From: Clostridium sp.
GTDB taxonomy: Bacteria > Bacillota > Clostridia > Lachnospirales > Lachnospiraceae
Length of the DNA: 13,625 bases
Assembly: GCA_004554205.1 (NCBI GenBank)
Contig: SFNH01000061.1
Span: 1 to 13,625 of the forward strand
Reading direction: 5' to 3'
Shown in pieces: positions 1-6,691 of this stretch (position 1 is the first letter of the stretch; each line of letters begins with the position of its first letter). The position numbers and the translations under genes were made by a program. Below the pieces are notes generated by a model, which worked only from the letters and a program-made list of their open reading frames with translations, was not told the origin of the DNA and did no database searches.

Positions 1-105
1 TGAAGCCTGACCGGCAGTCTGACTATTGCCTTCTGCCCTTGCCCCGCAGTTAGGGCAAAACGCGCTCCCATCACTGATTTTTCCGCCACAGTTCTGACAA
101 AACAT
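1..105 (-). CDS. Zinc-ribbon protein, N-terminal part (runs off the window)
   Basis: The first 35 codons of a gene that continues past the left edge. It opens with two CxxC pairs (Cys3/Cys6 and Cys17/Cys20) around a short Gly/Ser/Phe stretch, the usual layout of the small zinc_ribbon_2 domain found at the N-terminus of many Firmicutes membrane or regulatory proteins. After residue 22 it becomes a Gln/Ser/Ala-rich linker. An AAGGAGG ribosome binding site lies at 112-118, 6 bases before the ATG, so the start is firm. It follows the terminator of the nucleotidyltransferase/HEPN operon, leaving little room for its own promoter. What the rest of the protein does cannot be told from this fragment. 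Confidence 0.8.
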   Translation of the reverse strand, partial: MFCQNCGGKISDGSAFCPNCGARAEGNSQTAGQAS

Positions 106-140
106 AACCTACCTCCTTAAATTAACCTGATTTGCTCACT

Positions 141-189
141 GATAAAATAAAAACAGAGCTCTGAAAGTAATCCTACCTTCAAAGCCCTG
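141..189 (-). terminator. Strong intrinsic terminator of the nucleotidyltransferase/HEPN operon
   Basis: Read on the minus strand, two 16-nt arms (174-189 and 154-169) pair along their whole length with three G-U wobbles around a GGAT loop. The hairpin is followed at once by TTTTTATTTTAT (141-153). The inner arm contains the palindrome CAGAGCTCTG (154-163). It is a textbook Rho-independent terminator and marks the 3' end of the transcript from the promoter at 1152-1180. Confidence 0.85.
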
Positions 190-383
190 CTTTTGTCGTC
201 TCCTGTCAGAAGATTTTTCAGGCATAAACCTTTTCGCGTTCCTAAACAGCTATGTCTGCTGACGCAGACACCGCCATACATGAAAGTCCATTGCTCCGTG
301 CTTCGCACTCCCGCAATCGCCGCCAGCATTCGCAAATCGTCCCAGTCGTTTCACTCCTGTGGCTTCTTCTAACACTGCACATT
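190..383 (-). other. 3' region of the MNT/HEPN transcript, repeat-like
   Basis: This stretch lies between the HEPN gene and its terminator. It looks unlike the AT-rich genes upstream: it is more GC-rich and holds a small perfect hairpin, with TGTCTGC (253-259) and GCAGACA (264-270) around a TGAC loop. A 45-codon frame (250-387) crosses the upper part. The texture resembles a dispersed intergenic repeat, but no second copy is present in this window, so this is only an impression. Confidence 0.3.
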
Positions 384-387
384 TCAT
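250..387 (-). CDS. Possible small ORF coupled to the HEPN gene (45 aa)
   Basis: A 45-codon frame whose ATG overlaps the HEPN stop as ATGA (384-387), an arrangement typical of translational coupling. The peptide begins MKCAVLEEATGVKRLG and is rich in Gly, Arg and Cys (Cys at residues 3, 25 and 39). No Shine-Dalgarno is obvious beyond purines in the end of the HEPN gene. The second half falls in sequence that looks like a dispersed repeat, so the frame may be chance. I do not recognise the peptide. It would lie inside the same transcript, upstream of the terminator. Confidence 0.25.
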   Translation of the reverse strand: MKCAVLEEATGVKRLGRFANAGGDCGSAKHGAMDFHVWRCLRQQT

Positions 388-797
388 TTTCTTCTTTGCA
401 AATACTTCTTCACTTCATCCAAAAGTCTCTCTGCACATTGGAGTTGTTTCGTACTTTCTTCCCTGGACGCGATATAAAATTCATCGTAATCGCTGGAATG
501 CCGTACCTCCTCTGCAACACTGATACTATGCCCTAAATCACACGGGAATATTTTTGTTCTTATATACTGCTTATTGAAATACGCTAATGTATCTTTGTGG
601 CGCTTAAATGCCTTCTCTTCCAGTGCCAAAACTGCCGTGATTGAATGATAAATGGAATAATATGCCCTGTTATTTGCAGCACGAAAATAGTTTTTGCTCA
701 AATTGTCCCTGGCAACTGCTAAATCCTCTTCTGCTACCCTAAGCCTATACTCCGCCAGCTCATAGGCACGATCCTTTAAATCTTCATTACGCAACAT
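384..797 (-). CDS. HEPN domain protein (UPF0332-like), partner of the nucleotidyltransferase
   Basis: A 137-residue, all-helical HEPN-domain protein. The family signature NRAYYSIYH (residues 43-51) and a later RHSSDYDEF segment (99-107) match the UPF0332-type HEPN proteins encoded beside minimal nucleotidyltransferases. In the related HepT/MntA toxin-antitoxin pairs, the HEPN protein is an RNase and the nucleotidyltransferase silences it by adding AMP. Here an R-x6-H exists (Arg44-His51), but it lies within the general family signature. The usual catalytic R-x4-6-H in the late helix is not evident, so RNase activity is uncertain. The ATG overlaps the end of the nucleotidyltransferase gene by 11 bp, and a GGAGG lies within that gene. 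The length is normal for the family and the pair is clearly co-transcribed. Call as HEPN: firm. Toxin role: tentative. Confidence 0.85.
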   Translation of the reverse strand: MLRNEDLKDRAYELAEYRLRVAEEDLAVARDNLSKNYFRAANNRAYYSIYHSITAVLALEEKAFKRHKDTLAYFNKQYIRTKIFPCDLGHSISVAEEVRHSSDYDEFYIASREESTKQLQCAERLLDEVKKYLQRRK

Positions 798-1125
798 ACA
801 GATTCACGCCCTCCCGCTCCACATTCTGATAAAATGGGTGAACCGGAAGCCAATACAGGAACTGACTCGTCTGCTTCATGATCGGCATGATCTGCACGTC
901 ATGTTCCATGTTAAAATCATAGGTAAAGCTCGATAGCTCCTCTTTCTTCTCCCGGCACTCCACTTCCGCGGGGCTTACCAAAACCATAATGTCTATATCG
1001 GAATCCTCTGTATAATCCCCACGCGCGTAAGAACCGTACAGGATAACCGCATCCAAAGCGTCTCCCAATATCCGGTATATACCCTCGGCATAGCTTTTCA
1101 GCAAATCATGTATCCGATCTGACAT
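787..1125 (-). CDS. Minimal nucleotidyltransferase (MntA-like), possible antitoxin
   Basis: A 112-residue protein of the DNA polymerase beta-like minimal nucleotidyltransferase fold. The active site is intact: GSYARG (residues 31-36), the metal-binding pair D43-x-D45 in the SDID motif, and a plausible third carboxylate at D76. Such proteins transfer a nucleotide, often AMP, to a partner; beside a HEPN protein the partner is usually that HEPN toxin. A GTG nine bases upstream (1134) is in frame. I chose the ATG at 1125 because the GGAAGAGG purine run sits at a good distance from it and almost touches the GTG. The gene is first in its operon, has its own promoter at 1152-1180 and overlaps the HEPN gene by 11 bp. 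The pair is visibly richer in A+T than the kinase and esterase genes, which suggests acquisition by transfer. Confidence 0.88.
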   Translation of the reverse strand: MSDRIHDLLKSYAEGIYRILGDALDAVILYGSYARGDYTEDSDIDIMVLVSPAEVECREKKEELSSFTYDFNMEHDVQIMPIMKQTSQFLYWLPVHPFYQNVEREGVNLYVA

Positions 1126-1151
1126 CTCTATCACCCTCTTCCTATACTGTT

Positions 1152-1180
1152 ATTATAATAGACCGTTTCCGTTTCATCAA
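1152..1180 (-). promoter_or_regulatory. Promoter of the MNT/HEPN operon
   Basis: The minus strand reads TTGATG (1175-1180), a 17-base spacer, then a perfect TATAAT (1152-1157). This is a good vegetative sigma-factor promoter. It leads to a short leader and the nucleotidyltransferase start at 1125. It lies just beyond the 3' end of the kinase gene, where I see no terminator, so some read-through from the kinase is possible. Confidence 0.8.
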
Positions 1181-1222
1181 CACATAAATCAAATCTTCTC
1201 CTGCCGGATAATCACTTCTTTA

Positions 1223-2764
1223 TCACACATTCCCGCCCTGCCTCCGGTAGCACCCGTCAAGAGAGGCGTTCAGCCCGCCGAAGCTGCCCGACACGGTCGT
1301 CACCACCGCGCAGTCCTCGAAAAAGGTAATCGTAAGCTCCGATGTGCCTTCCTTATAGCAGTAGCGTCCATCTTCCCCCTTCTCCAAAACGCCCTCGATG
1401 TAACCGACATTCGCTCCCCAGCTTGCATTTCCCTCGACGTAAACCTTTCCGTCCTTCTCCCGGACTTCCAGAGCCGCCGCCTGGCCGCTGCGAACATACG
1501 TTCCGCCTACGCGCTCCGGCTCGGCGAACTGCTGATTCTCGTGGAAGCGGATCGGTTTCTCCATCTGACCCGCCATCCAGCGCAGCATTGACTCGGACGG
1601 CGCCTCGTAGGAATGAGGGTCGCTCGCATAATATCGGCAGACGCCATCCTCCAGGAATGCACACTCGACCCTGCCGTCCTGAGTGACCGACACGGCCGCC
1701 TCGCAGATCGTATACAGCCCCGGAATCCCGCCCTCGAAAAAGTATACCCCTTCCTCCTCGGAATACTCCGGCTCATCGATCATGTTCAGGCATTCCTCAA
1801 CATATGAATATTTGGCGCCGAGCAGCCCCTGCATCTTTTTCTCAATCTTCGGATTATTAAGCACTTCAAACGGGGAGCCATCGTTTTCATACAGCTTCTC
1901 GAGGTTCGGCAGCGCGCGGTTCTGCCTTATGAATTGTCCGCACGCCACAGGCGCCAAAAGAAGCGCGACTCCCGCCGCCACCCCCAGCTTTTTGCGGTTG
2001 CGCACAAAAAATCCCCATTTACTCTGATAGGAAGCCAGCTCCTTATCAAGCGCCTCTACCGTCCGAAACCGGCGCCCCGCGTCAACCTGGACGCATCGCC
2101 TGATCACCTGGCCCAGACGCCCCCGGTAAGTGACGCGGTGCTTCTCCAGGCTCTTCCCGGTCAGCATTTCATGCATCATCACGCCCAGCGAGTAAATATC
2201 GCTCGCAGGGCTGGTCTGCCCGTATCCGTAATGCTCCGGCGAGGCATATTCTTCTGTTCCAAGCAGGCGGGTGTCCTTCCCCTCCTTCTCACGGTAAAAA
2301 CGGCTCGCGTCAAAGTCGATCAGCTTGACGCCCCCGTCCGTCCGGATCATCACATTTTCCGGCTTGATATCCTTGTGGATCAGCGGGGGATTCTGCCCGT
2401 GCAGCGCCCTAAGCGCCCGGCACAGCTCCCGCACGAGCGCGATCACTTCGTCCTCGCCGCACACGCCCTCCCTGTCCATGTGTTCCTTTAGCGTCTCCCC
2501 GTCGACCATCTCCTCGATTATGTAAGTATCCCGGTCGTGCACAAGGACATCGTAAACCACGATCAGATTCCTGTGCCGGATCTTCTTTAACGCTGAATAA
2601 ACCCCTGACAAATCGCGCCCATAGTACACCTTTAAGATGCATGCGGCATTGTTCGGCTTGTAGAAGACTAACTCCGTCCTCAGCCTGTCCGTATCACTGA
2701 GGATGCGAATCGTCTCATATCTTGACGCAAAAAATTCGTAATTTAATCCCGCGGCTTCCCCCAT
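1223..2764 (-). CDS. Membrane-anchored PknB-like Ser/Thr protein kinase
   Basis: A 513-residue protein with an N-terminal cytoplasmic kinase domain (about 10-245), one transmembrane helix (about 260-279) and an extracellular C-terminal domain of some 230 residues of unknown type. The catalytic half is good: H130-K-D132 with N137 (catalytic loop), D150-F-D152 (DFD in place of DFG) and SPE at 175-177. The ATP-binding half is odd: K45 fits the lysine that holds ATP, but no Gly-rich loop is visible, and no Glu stands at the expected alpha-C position about nine residues before His64. Such divergent N-lobes, with LIDFDAS, occur in Lachnospiraceae kinases, so it is probably active. The outer domain presumably senses something, but it has none of the PASTA repeats usual in PknB. 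It starts 4 bp after the helix-turn-helix gene and is surely co-transcribed with it; that regulator is a candidate substrate. Confidence 0.9.
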   Translation of the reverse strand: MGEAAGLNYEFFASRYETIRILSDTDRLRTELVFYKPNNAACILKVYYGRDLSGVYSALKKIRHRNLIVVYDVLVHDRDTYIIEEMVDGETLKEHMDREGVCGEDEVIALVRELCRALRALHGQNPPLIHKDIKPENVMIRTDGGVKLIDFDASRFYREKEGKDTRLLGTEEYASPEHYGYGQTSPASDIYSLGVMMHEMLTGKSLEKHRVTYRGRLGQVIRRCVQVDAGRRFRTVEALDKELASYQSKWGFFVRNRKKLGVAAGVALLLAPVACGQFIRQNRALPNLEKLYENDGSPFEVLNNPKIEKKMQGLLGAKYSYVEECLNMIDEPEYSEEEGVYFFEGGIPGLYTICEAAVSVTQDGRVECAFLEDGVCRYYASDPHSYEAPSESMLRWMAGQMEKPIRFHENQQFAEPERVGGTYVRSGQAAALEVREKDGKVYVEGNASWGANVGYIEGVLEKGEDGRYCYKEGTSELTITFFEDCAVVTTVSGSFGGLNASLDGCYRRQGGNV

Positions 2765-2768
2765 GATC

Positions 2769-3224
2769 TTAATCCTTATCCGTTAATCTTAATTTTATTC
2801 CGCGTTCCGCAAGCAGCTCGTCAATCTGGTACAGATCATACCCATTTTCAATGCCGAAGATAATGATCGCGTCTTCCTCATTTCTTGCGTACAGTTCCTT
2901 ATGCCCGGATAATTTTAACAGCCGGTTCATCTCCTCCAACGTGGCGTTGATGCCGAATCCCAGCTTTAGCACCACGTCCTTCGCCGGGTAATTCTTCGTC
3001 CCGTTCGCGCACGCGTAAATATACGCTCTGGACAGGGCTACACGCTCCGCCAGCTTCGAGAGCCGGATATTCTTTTCCTCGCAGAGCTTTGTGAAATATA
3101 CCGCGAACCTCCTCCGGTTTTTGTCCTCGATCCCATTCCCGTCTATCCAGCCGTACAGATCTGAGGGCGATTCTATCCCCTTTAATTCATTCTCCAGCTC
3201 TTTCGTACTTTTGAGGCTGTCCAT
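2769..3224 (-). CDS. Helix-turn-helix regulator paired with the kinase
   Basis: A 151-residue protein with an XRE-like helix-turn-helix at about residues 50-78 (the stretch around LSKLAERVALSRAYIYACANG). It is followed by a helical domain ending near residue 145 that I do not recognise. The first 40 residues are polar and helical. A GTGGAGGA ribosome binding site precedes the ATG. The kinase gene follows 4 bp after the stop, so the two are co-transcribed and probably act together: a membrane kinase with an outside sensor domain phosphorylating a DNA-binding partner is the simple model. No clear promoter was found between this gene and the tRNA terminator upstream; either it is weak or the gene relies on read-through. 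DNA-binding call: fairly sure. Link to the kinase: inference from context. Confidence 0.8.
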   Translation of the reverse strand: MDSLKSTKELENELKGIESPSDLYGWIDGNGIEDKNRRRFAVYFTKLCEEKNIRLSKLAERVALSRAYIYACANGTKNYPAKDVVLKLGFGINATLEEMNRLLKLSGHKELYARNEEDAIIIFGIENGYDLYQIDELLAERGIKLRLTDKD

Positions 3225-3260
3225 AGGCTTCCTCCACCTTTCACGTTTTCTTTATAAATG

Positions 3261-3297
3261 TAAAAACCCCGGAACCCTTTCCACAAGGTTTCCGAGG
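3261..3297 (-). terminator. Intrinsic terminator of the tRNA operon
   Basis: The minus strand forms a 13-bp stem (3285-3297 with 3267-3279) with one G-U wobble and one mismatch around a GTGGA loop, followed by TTTTTA (3261-3266). It lies 12 bases after the end of tRNA-Cys. Confidence 0.85.
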
Positions 3298-3308
3298 CTT
3301 CCTCGAAG

Positions 3309-3379
3309 AGGCGACAACCAGATTTGAACTGGTGATCAGGGTGTTGCAGACCCACGCCTTACCACTTGGCTATGTCGCC
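3309..3379 (-). tRNA. tRNA-Cys (anticodon GCA)
   Basis: A 71-nt cloverleaf. The acceptor arms GGCGACA and TGTCGCC pair perfectly, the anticodon loop is CTGCAAC (GCA), and the T loop is TTCAAAT. The discriminator base is U73, as expected for tRNA-Cys. CCA is not encoded. It is the last gene of the three-tRNA operon. Confidence 0.95.
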
Positions 3380-3423
3380 GTATTGTATTGTATGCGCCGG
3401 AATAGGAAAAATTCCCGCACAAA

Positions 3424-3495
3424 TGACCCCAACGAGATTCGAACTCGTGTTACCGCCGTGAAAGGGCGATGTCTTAACCGCTTGACCATGGGGCC
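3424..3495 (-). tRNA. tRNA-Glu (anticodon TTC)
   Basis: A 72-nt cloverleaf. The acceptor arms GGCCCCA and TGGGGTC pair with one G-U at position 2-71, and the anticodon loop is CTTTCAC (TTC). The T arm is CGAGTTCGAATCTCG and the discriminator is A. CCA is not encoded. It is the middle gene of the operon. Confidence 0.95.
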
Positions 3496-3538
3496 CTGTT
3501 TCCGCATCGGCTGACAGTCGTCACACTCACATGCGCAG

Positions 3539-3611
3539 CTCCCCGAGTAGGACTTGAACCTACGACAGCGCGGTTAACAGCCGCGTGCTCTACCGACTGA
3601 GCTATCGAGGA
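3539..3611 (-). tRNA. tRNA-Asn (anticodon GTT)
   Basis: A 73-nt cloverleaf. The acceptor arms TCCTCGA and TCGGGGA pair with one G-U, and the anticodon loop is CTGTTAA (GTT). The D arm reads AGCTCAGTCGGTAGAGC and the discriminator is G. CCA is not encoded. It is the first gene of the operon, directly downstream of the promoter at 3642-3670. Confidence 0.95.
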
Positions 3612-3641
3612 TTATTGCCGTTTCAAACGGGCAGTAAATGT

Positions 3642-3670
3642 ATTATATGATACAAATAAATCTTTGTCAA
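3642..3670 (-). promoter_or_regulatory. Consensus promoter of the tRNA operon
   Basis: A perfect TTGACA (3665-3670), a 17-base spacer and a perfect TATAAT (3642-3647) on the minus strand, about 30 bases before tRNA-Asn. This is the strongest promoter in the window, as expected for stable RNA. A copy of the dispersed hairpin repeat begins 10 bases upstream of the -35 box. Confidence 0.92.
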
Positions 3671-3680
3671 GCAGTTTTTT

Positions 3681-3807
3681 GTTCGGTCGCGGGCGGGGTT
3701 TTCGCTTTTGTTCGGTCGCCGGATGTAATGCTTCTTTTCACAAGTTCAAAAAAGCATTCACCGGTCTCCCTCACAGAAAGGTTTACATAACGTTCCCTCG
3801 CGACCGA
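3681..3807 (+). repeat. Dispersed hairpin repeat, copy R1
   Basis: Family features in order: GTTCGGTCGC (3681), a G/C-rich spacer ending TTCGCTTTT, then GTTCGGTCGCCGGATG (3710-3725), a hairpin, and TTCACCGGTCTCCCTCACA (3757-3775). It ends near an inverted partial copy of the lead motif, CGCGACCGA (3800-3808). The hairpin arms here are AATGCTT (3727-3733) and AAGCATT (3752-3758), extended by TTTT with AAAA and closed outside by CCGG (3719-3722) with CCGG (3761-3764). Arm sequence differs from the other copies but pairing is kept. The copy fills the space between the 3' end of the ATP-grasp gene and the tRNA promoter. Frames across it, such as RFCSVAGC, are almost certainly spurious. Confidence 0.85.
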
Positions 3808-5004
3808 CTACTCCCTGCATTCCAGCACATCGCGGTAAAACTCATCCATCTGCGTTTTGGTGTCAAAGGTCGCCACATACATCCGGTTTGCCATCGCCCC
3901 CGACAGCGCCTCCGGGATTCGTCCAACCATCTTCATATTCCCGCCGTATTTCTCCATGATCTCATCATGGCTCATCACAAAGTTTTTGCCGTCCCGAAGT
4001 CCCGCAAACGCACAGTAGGCGTGCTCGCCTACCTCCATCGTGGAGCGGTCGAAGGCCACCATGTCCGCCCAGATCTTGTACACGTTCGTATTGTGGGCGA
4101 AATCGATCATGTCCGGGGTAAAGCCGCCGCAGGGGCGCATATTGACCTCCAGCGCCACGACGTCCCCCTTCTTTCCCATTCCCGCCTGATCTCTTGTCAG
4201 CCGGAAAAATTCAAAATGCACAAACCGGCTTTTCACGCCGAAGCTCTTCACCGTCGCGCGCCCCGCCGCCCGGACGTCCGCGGCAAGCTCCTTCACAATG
4301 TAATAGATGGAATTGTCAGCGTTGTTTACGATATCCATGATGGAGACGGGCGTTACATTTCCGGTCTCGAACATCGGTTCTCCCTTCGAGTCGATGATGG
4401 CATCGTAGGAATTTACCTCGGCATAGATGAATTCCTCCATAATGTAGGAGACCTCCGCCGGCTTCCGCTCAAAAAATTCCGCCATCTGATCCGCATTCTC
4501 AATCTTCCAGGTATCGGAAGCGCCGACGCCGTTGTCCGGCTTTACGACGACCGGATAGCCCACCTGTCCCGCAAACTTAAGGCATTCCCCGAGGCTGTCC
4601 GCCATGTGGTAGCGCGCCGTCGGAATCCCCGCCTCCTCATAGTATTTCTTCATTTTCGATTTGTATTTGATGCGCGGAATGTCCGCCGCCTGAAAGCCCG
4701 TCGTGATGTTGAAATCCGTGCGCAGCCTCGCATCCCGCTCCAGCCAGTACTCATTGTTGGACTCAAGCCAGTCGATGCGCCCGTGCTTAAAAGTCAGGAA
4801 CGCAACGGCGCGGTACACCTCGTCGTAGTTTTCCAGGCTGTCCACCCTGTAATACTCGTTCAGGCTTTCCTTTACTTCGCCGGCCAGCTCGCCATACGGC
4901 TGGTCACCGATCCCCATCACATTCATGCCATTGTTTTTTAACTCCCGGCAGAACAGCCAATAGTTCGTGGGGAAGTTCGGGGAAATAAAGATAAAATTTT
5001 TCAT
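3808..5004 (-). CDS. ATP-grasp carboxylate-amine ligase
   Basis: A 398-residue ATP-grasp enzyme; the family activates a carboxylate as an acyl phosphate with ATP and joins it to an amine or other nucleophile. An N-terminal pre-ATP-grasp domain (about 1-110) begins MKNFIFISPNFP. The ATP-binding part contains GYPVVVKP (149-156), a glycine loop DNGVGAS (157-163) and EEF near 190-192. The metal-binding motif EVNMRPCGG (286-294) follows. All key elements are present and the length is normal, so it should be active. The substrate is unknown. An AAGGAGG lies at a good distance before the ATG. It is the last gene of a three-gene operon, 21 bp after the second esterase, and its stop abuts repeat R1, whose hairpin may serve as the transcript end. 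Its company with two esterases suggests a small pathway in which an amide or ester is made and cut, but the chemistry cannot be deduced. Confidence 0.9.
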   Translation of the reverse strand: MKNFIFISPNFPTNYWLFCRELKNNGMNVMGIGDQPYGELAGEVKESLNEYYRVDSLENYDEVYRAVAFLTFKHGRIDWLESNNEYWLERDARLRTDFNITTGFQAADIPRIKYKSKMKKYYEEAGIPTARYHMADSLGECLKFAGQVGYPVVVKPDNGVGASDTWKIENADQMAEFFERKPAEVSYIMEEFIYAEVNSYDAIIDSKGEPMFETGNVTPVSIMDIVNNADNSIYYIVKELAADVRAAGRATVKSFGVKSRFVHFEFFRLTRDQAGMGKKGDVVALEVNMRPCGGFTPDMIDFAHNTNVYKIWADMVAFDRSTMEVGEHAYCAFAGLRDGKNFVMSHDEIMEKYGGNMKMVGRIPEALSGAMANRMYVATFDTKTQMDEFYRDVLECRE

Positions 5005-5025
5005 GGGAGAGCGCCTCCTTTCTCT

Positions 5026-5778
5026 CTAGTCCAGCAGATAGGGAACAAAATATGTCACCTGCTTACGCCACCAGTCCCAGTCGTGGGCACAGTCATAGCC
5101 CCAGAAATCAACCCACGCATGGATTCCCTTCGCGTCCAGGATCTCCTTCAGCCGTCGGGTGGAATCCGGGAGCTCCCACGGGCCCTGCCCCACGCAGATG
5201 ATCGCTTTCTTCTTATTGTAAAGCTGTATGTAGGGGTGGTCGATGGGCATATTGGATAGATAATGGACGGGTGAGTTGTGGTACACCAGGTCATCCATGT
5301 AGCCGTCAAAGCCGTACTCCGCCGTATAGATGCCGCTCAGCGCCAGCAGCCCGTCAAACAGATCCGGCCTCCTGAAATACAGGTTCGCGGCATGAGTCGC
5401 TCCCAGGCTGCATCCAAAGATCATCACTCCCGGATAGCCCTCCCAGCCGTTGCGGTCGTTTACCATGGCCCGCATGAAAGGAACCACCTCGTCCGTGATG
5501 TAGCGAATCCACTGCTCATGCCGCTCAATCCTCCGGCGCGGGTCGCCATGCTTGTCCGACCAGGTCTCCCGGTCAATGGTGTCGATCGCGAAGACCATTA
5601 CCCTGCCCAATTCGATCCATGGACTCCACGCGTCGGTCATCTTGAAATTTTCAAAGTCAAAGAATCGTCCGTCCTGGCAGGGGATATACAGGACCGGGCG
5701 TCCGGCGTGACCGTAAACCTTGCACTCCATCATCCGGCCAAGCGCCGGGCTGTAATCCTTAAAATACTGTGTCTCCAT
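5026..5778 (-). CDS. Esterase of the COG4947-like alpha/beta-hydrolase type
   Basis: A 250-residue cytoplasmic alpha/beta hydrolase. The nucleophile elbow is G122-C-S124-L-G126, and a likely catalytic His is H232 in the YDCAHDWDWW segment that is typical of this family. No signal peptide or membrane segment is seen, and the length is normal. Substrate is unknown; the family is described only as putative esterases. A GGAGAA-type ribosome binding site precedes the ATG. The gene stands 41 bp after the first esterase and 21 bp before the ATP-grasp gene, so the three form one operon. Despite the similar fold, the two esterases are clearly different families, so this is not a recent duplication. 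Confidence 0.87.
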   Translation of the reverse strand: METQYFKDYSPALGRMMECKVYGHAGRPVLYIPCQDGRFFDFENFKMTDAWSPWIELGRVMVFAIDTIDRETWSDKHGDPRRRIERHEQWIRYITDEVVPFMRAMVNDRNGWEGYPGVMIFGCSLGATHAANLYFRRPDLFDGLLALSGIYTAEYGFDGYMDDLVYHNSPVHYLSNMPIDHPYIQLYNKKKAIICVGQGPWELPDSTRRLKEILDAKGIHAWVDFWGYDCAHDWDWWRKQVTYFVPYLLD

Positions 5779-5819
5779 ATTCTGACTTCTCCTTTGTGGC
5801 AGATTTCCTTTTCACCCGG

Positions 5820-6593
5820 TCACGGCGTGTCGGACTGATAAAAAATTACGTCCATGAAAAACGGGATCTGGCGCTCCCAGCTCGCCTCGCAGTGAGTTCC
5901 ACCCGGAATGATCCGGCTCTCTGTCAGGACGCCGCGCTCCATGAGGAGAGCGGTGATCTTCGCGTAATGCCTGAGCATATCATCGTGATTCTTAAGCTCC
6001 AGCTCCCCATAATCCATGTAGAGCACCGTACCCGGCTTCACACGCGCGCCCCGCACCATCTCCTCCACCCTGCTTTTTGAGGCCCACAAAGATGGGGAGA
6101 GCGCCGCTGCGCGGGAAAATACATGATTGTATCTTAAAAGCGCGTACAGGCTCATCAATCCGCCCATGGAGCTTCCCGCTATGAACGTATGTTCTCTGTC
6201 CGGCAGCGTCCGGCAGTTCCCGTCGACAAACGGTTTAAAGGCATTCACCATCCACTCCATGGTGATCTCCCCCTTCCCGGTGATTCGCCCGAGTCCGGGG
6301 TCCCTGAATGTGAAGGGGGAATACTCCTTCAAACGCCCGTGATCCGGGCTGTGGTTGCACTCCACCGCCGCAATGATCATCTGCGTCCCGCTCCCATCCA
6401 TATACTCCTTCATGCCCCAGCTCTTGCCGTAGGTAGCGTCGGAGTCGAAAAACACATTGTGTCCGTCAAACATATACAGGACAGGATAACGCCTGTCCGG
6501 CTCATATTGATACGATTCCGGGAGATAGAGGTAAGCGTTGCGCGTAAGCTCCCCCGTCAGCTCCGGTATGGTGATCAGCCATTTCTTTACCAT
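5820..6593 (-). CDS. Esterase of the enterochelin-esterase/EstD-like type
   Basis: A 257-residue putative esterase. It has an N-terminal strand region with YLPESYQ and RRYPVLYMFDGHNVFFD (about 23-50). The nucleophile elbow is G140-S-S142-M-G144 and the likely catalytic His is H234 (GGTHCEASW). The YPVLYMFDG segment places it with esterases related to Fes and S-formylglutathione hydrolase (COG2382/COG2819). An ATG four codons upstream (6605) overlaps the GGAG ribosome binding site. The ATG at 6593, 7 bases after GGAG, is the better start. It is the first gene of the operon; a good promoter lies at 6663-6691. Substrate is unknown. Confidence 0.87.
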   Translation of the reverse strand: MVKKWLITIPELTGELTRNAYLYLPESYQYEPDRRYPVLYMFDGHNVFFDSDATYGKSWGMKEYMDGSGTQMIIAAVECNHSPDHGRLKEYSPFTFRDPGLGRITGKGEITMEWMVNAFKPFVDGNCRTLPDREHTFIAGSSMGGLMSLYALLRYNHVFSRAAALSPSLWASKSRVEEMVRGARVKPGTVLYMDYGELELKNHDDMLRHYAKITALLMERGVLTESRIIPGGTHCEASWERQIPFFMDVIFYQSDTP

Positions 6594-6662
6594 GATAAGC
6601 TCCATTCGTTACAGTCCAGCCGCACGGCTTCCTATTTTTAAACGATAAATGTATTTTTTGTT

Positions 6663-6691
6663 ATTATAGCGAATTCCGCATAACTTTTCAA
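6663..6691 (-). promoter_or_regulatory. Promoter of the esterase/esterase/ATP-grasp operon
   Basis: TTGAAA (6686-6691), a 17-base spacer and a perfect TATAAT (6663-6668) on the minus strand, about 70 bases before the first esterase start. The -35 box touches the end of repeat copy R2, so the repeat may carry or insulate upstream control. Confidence 0.85.

Noticed and set aside
117..335. 72-codon minus-strand frame after the HEPN gene
   Set aside because: No ribosome binding site before its ATG, composition like an intergenic repeat, and it runs through the operon terminator hairpin at 141-189.
3681..3820. Spaced repeats near 3681 and 12568 considered as a CRISPR array
   Set aside because: Only two tandem units occur, with no unique spacers between them and no cas genes; the units are hairpin repeats.
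3664..4941. 425-codon plus-strand frame opposite the ATP-grasp gene
   Set aside because: It is the antisense shadow of a well-supported ATP-grasp gene, is very rich in Arg, His and Val, and begins inside a repeat.
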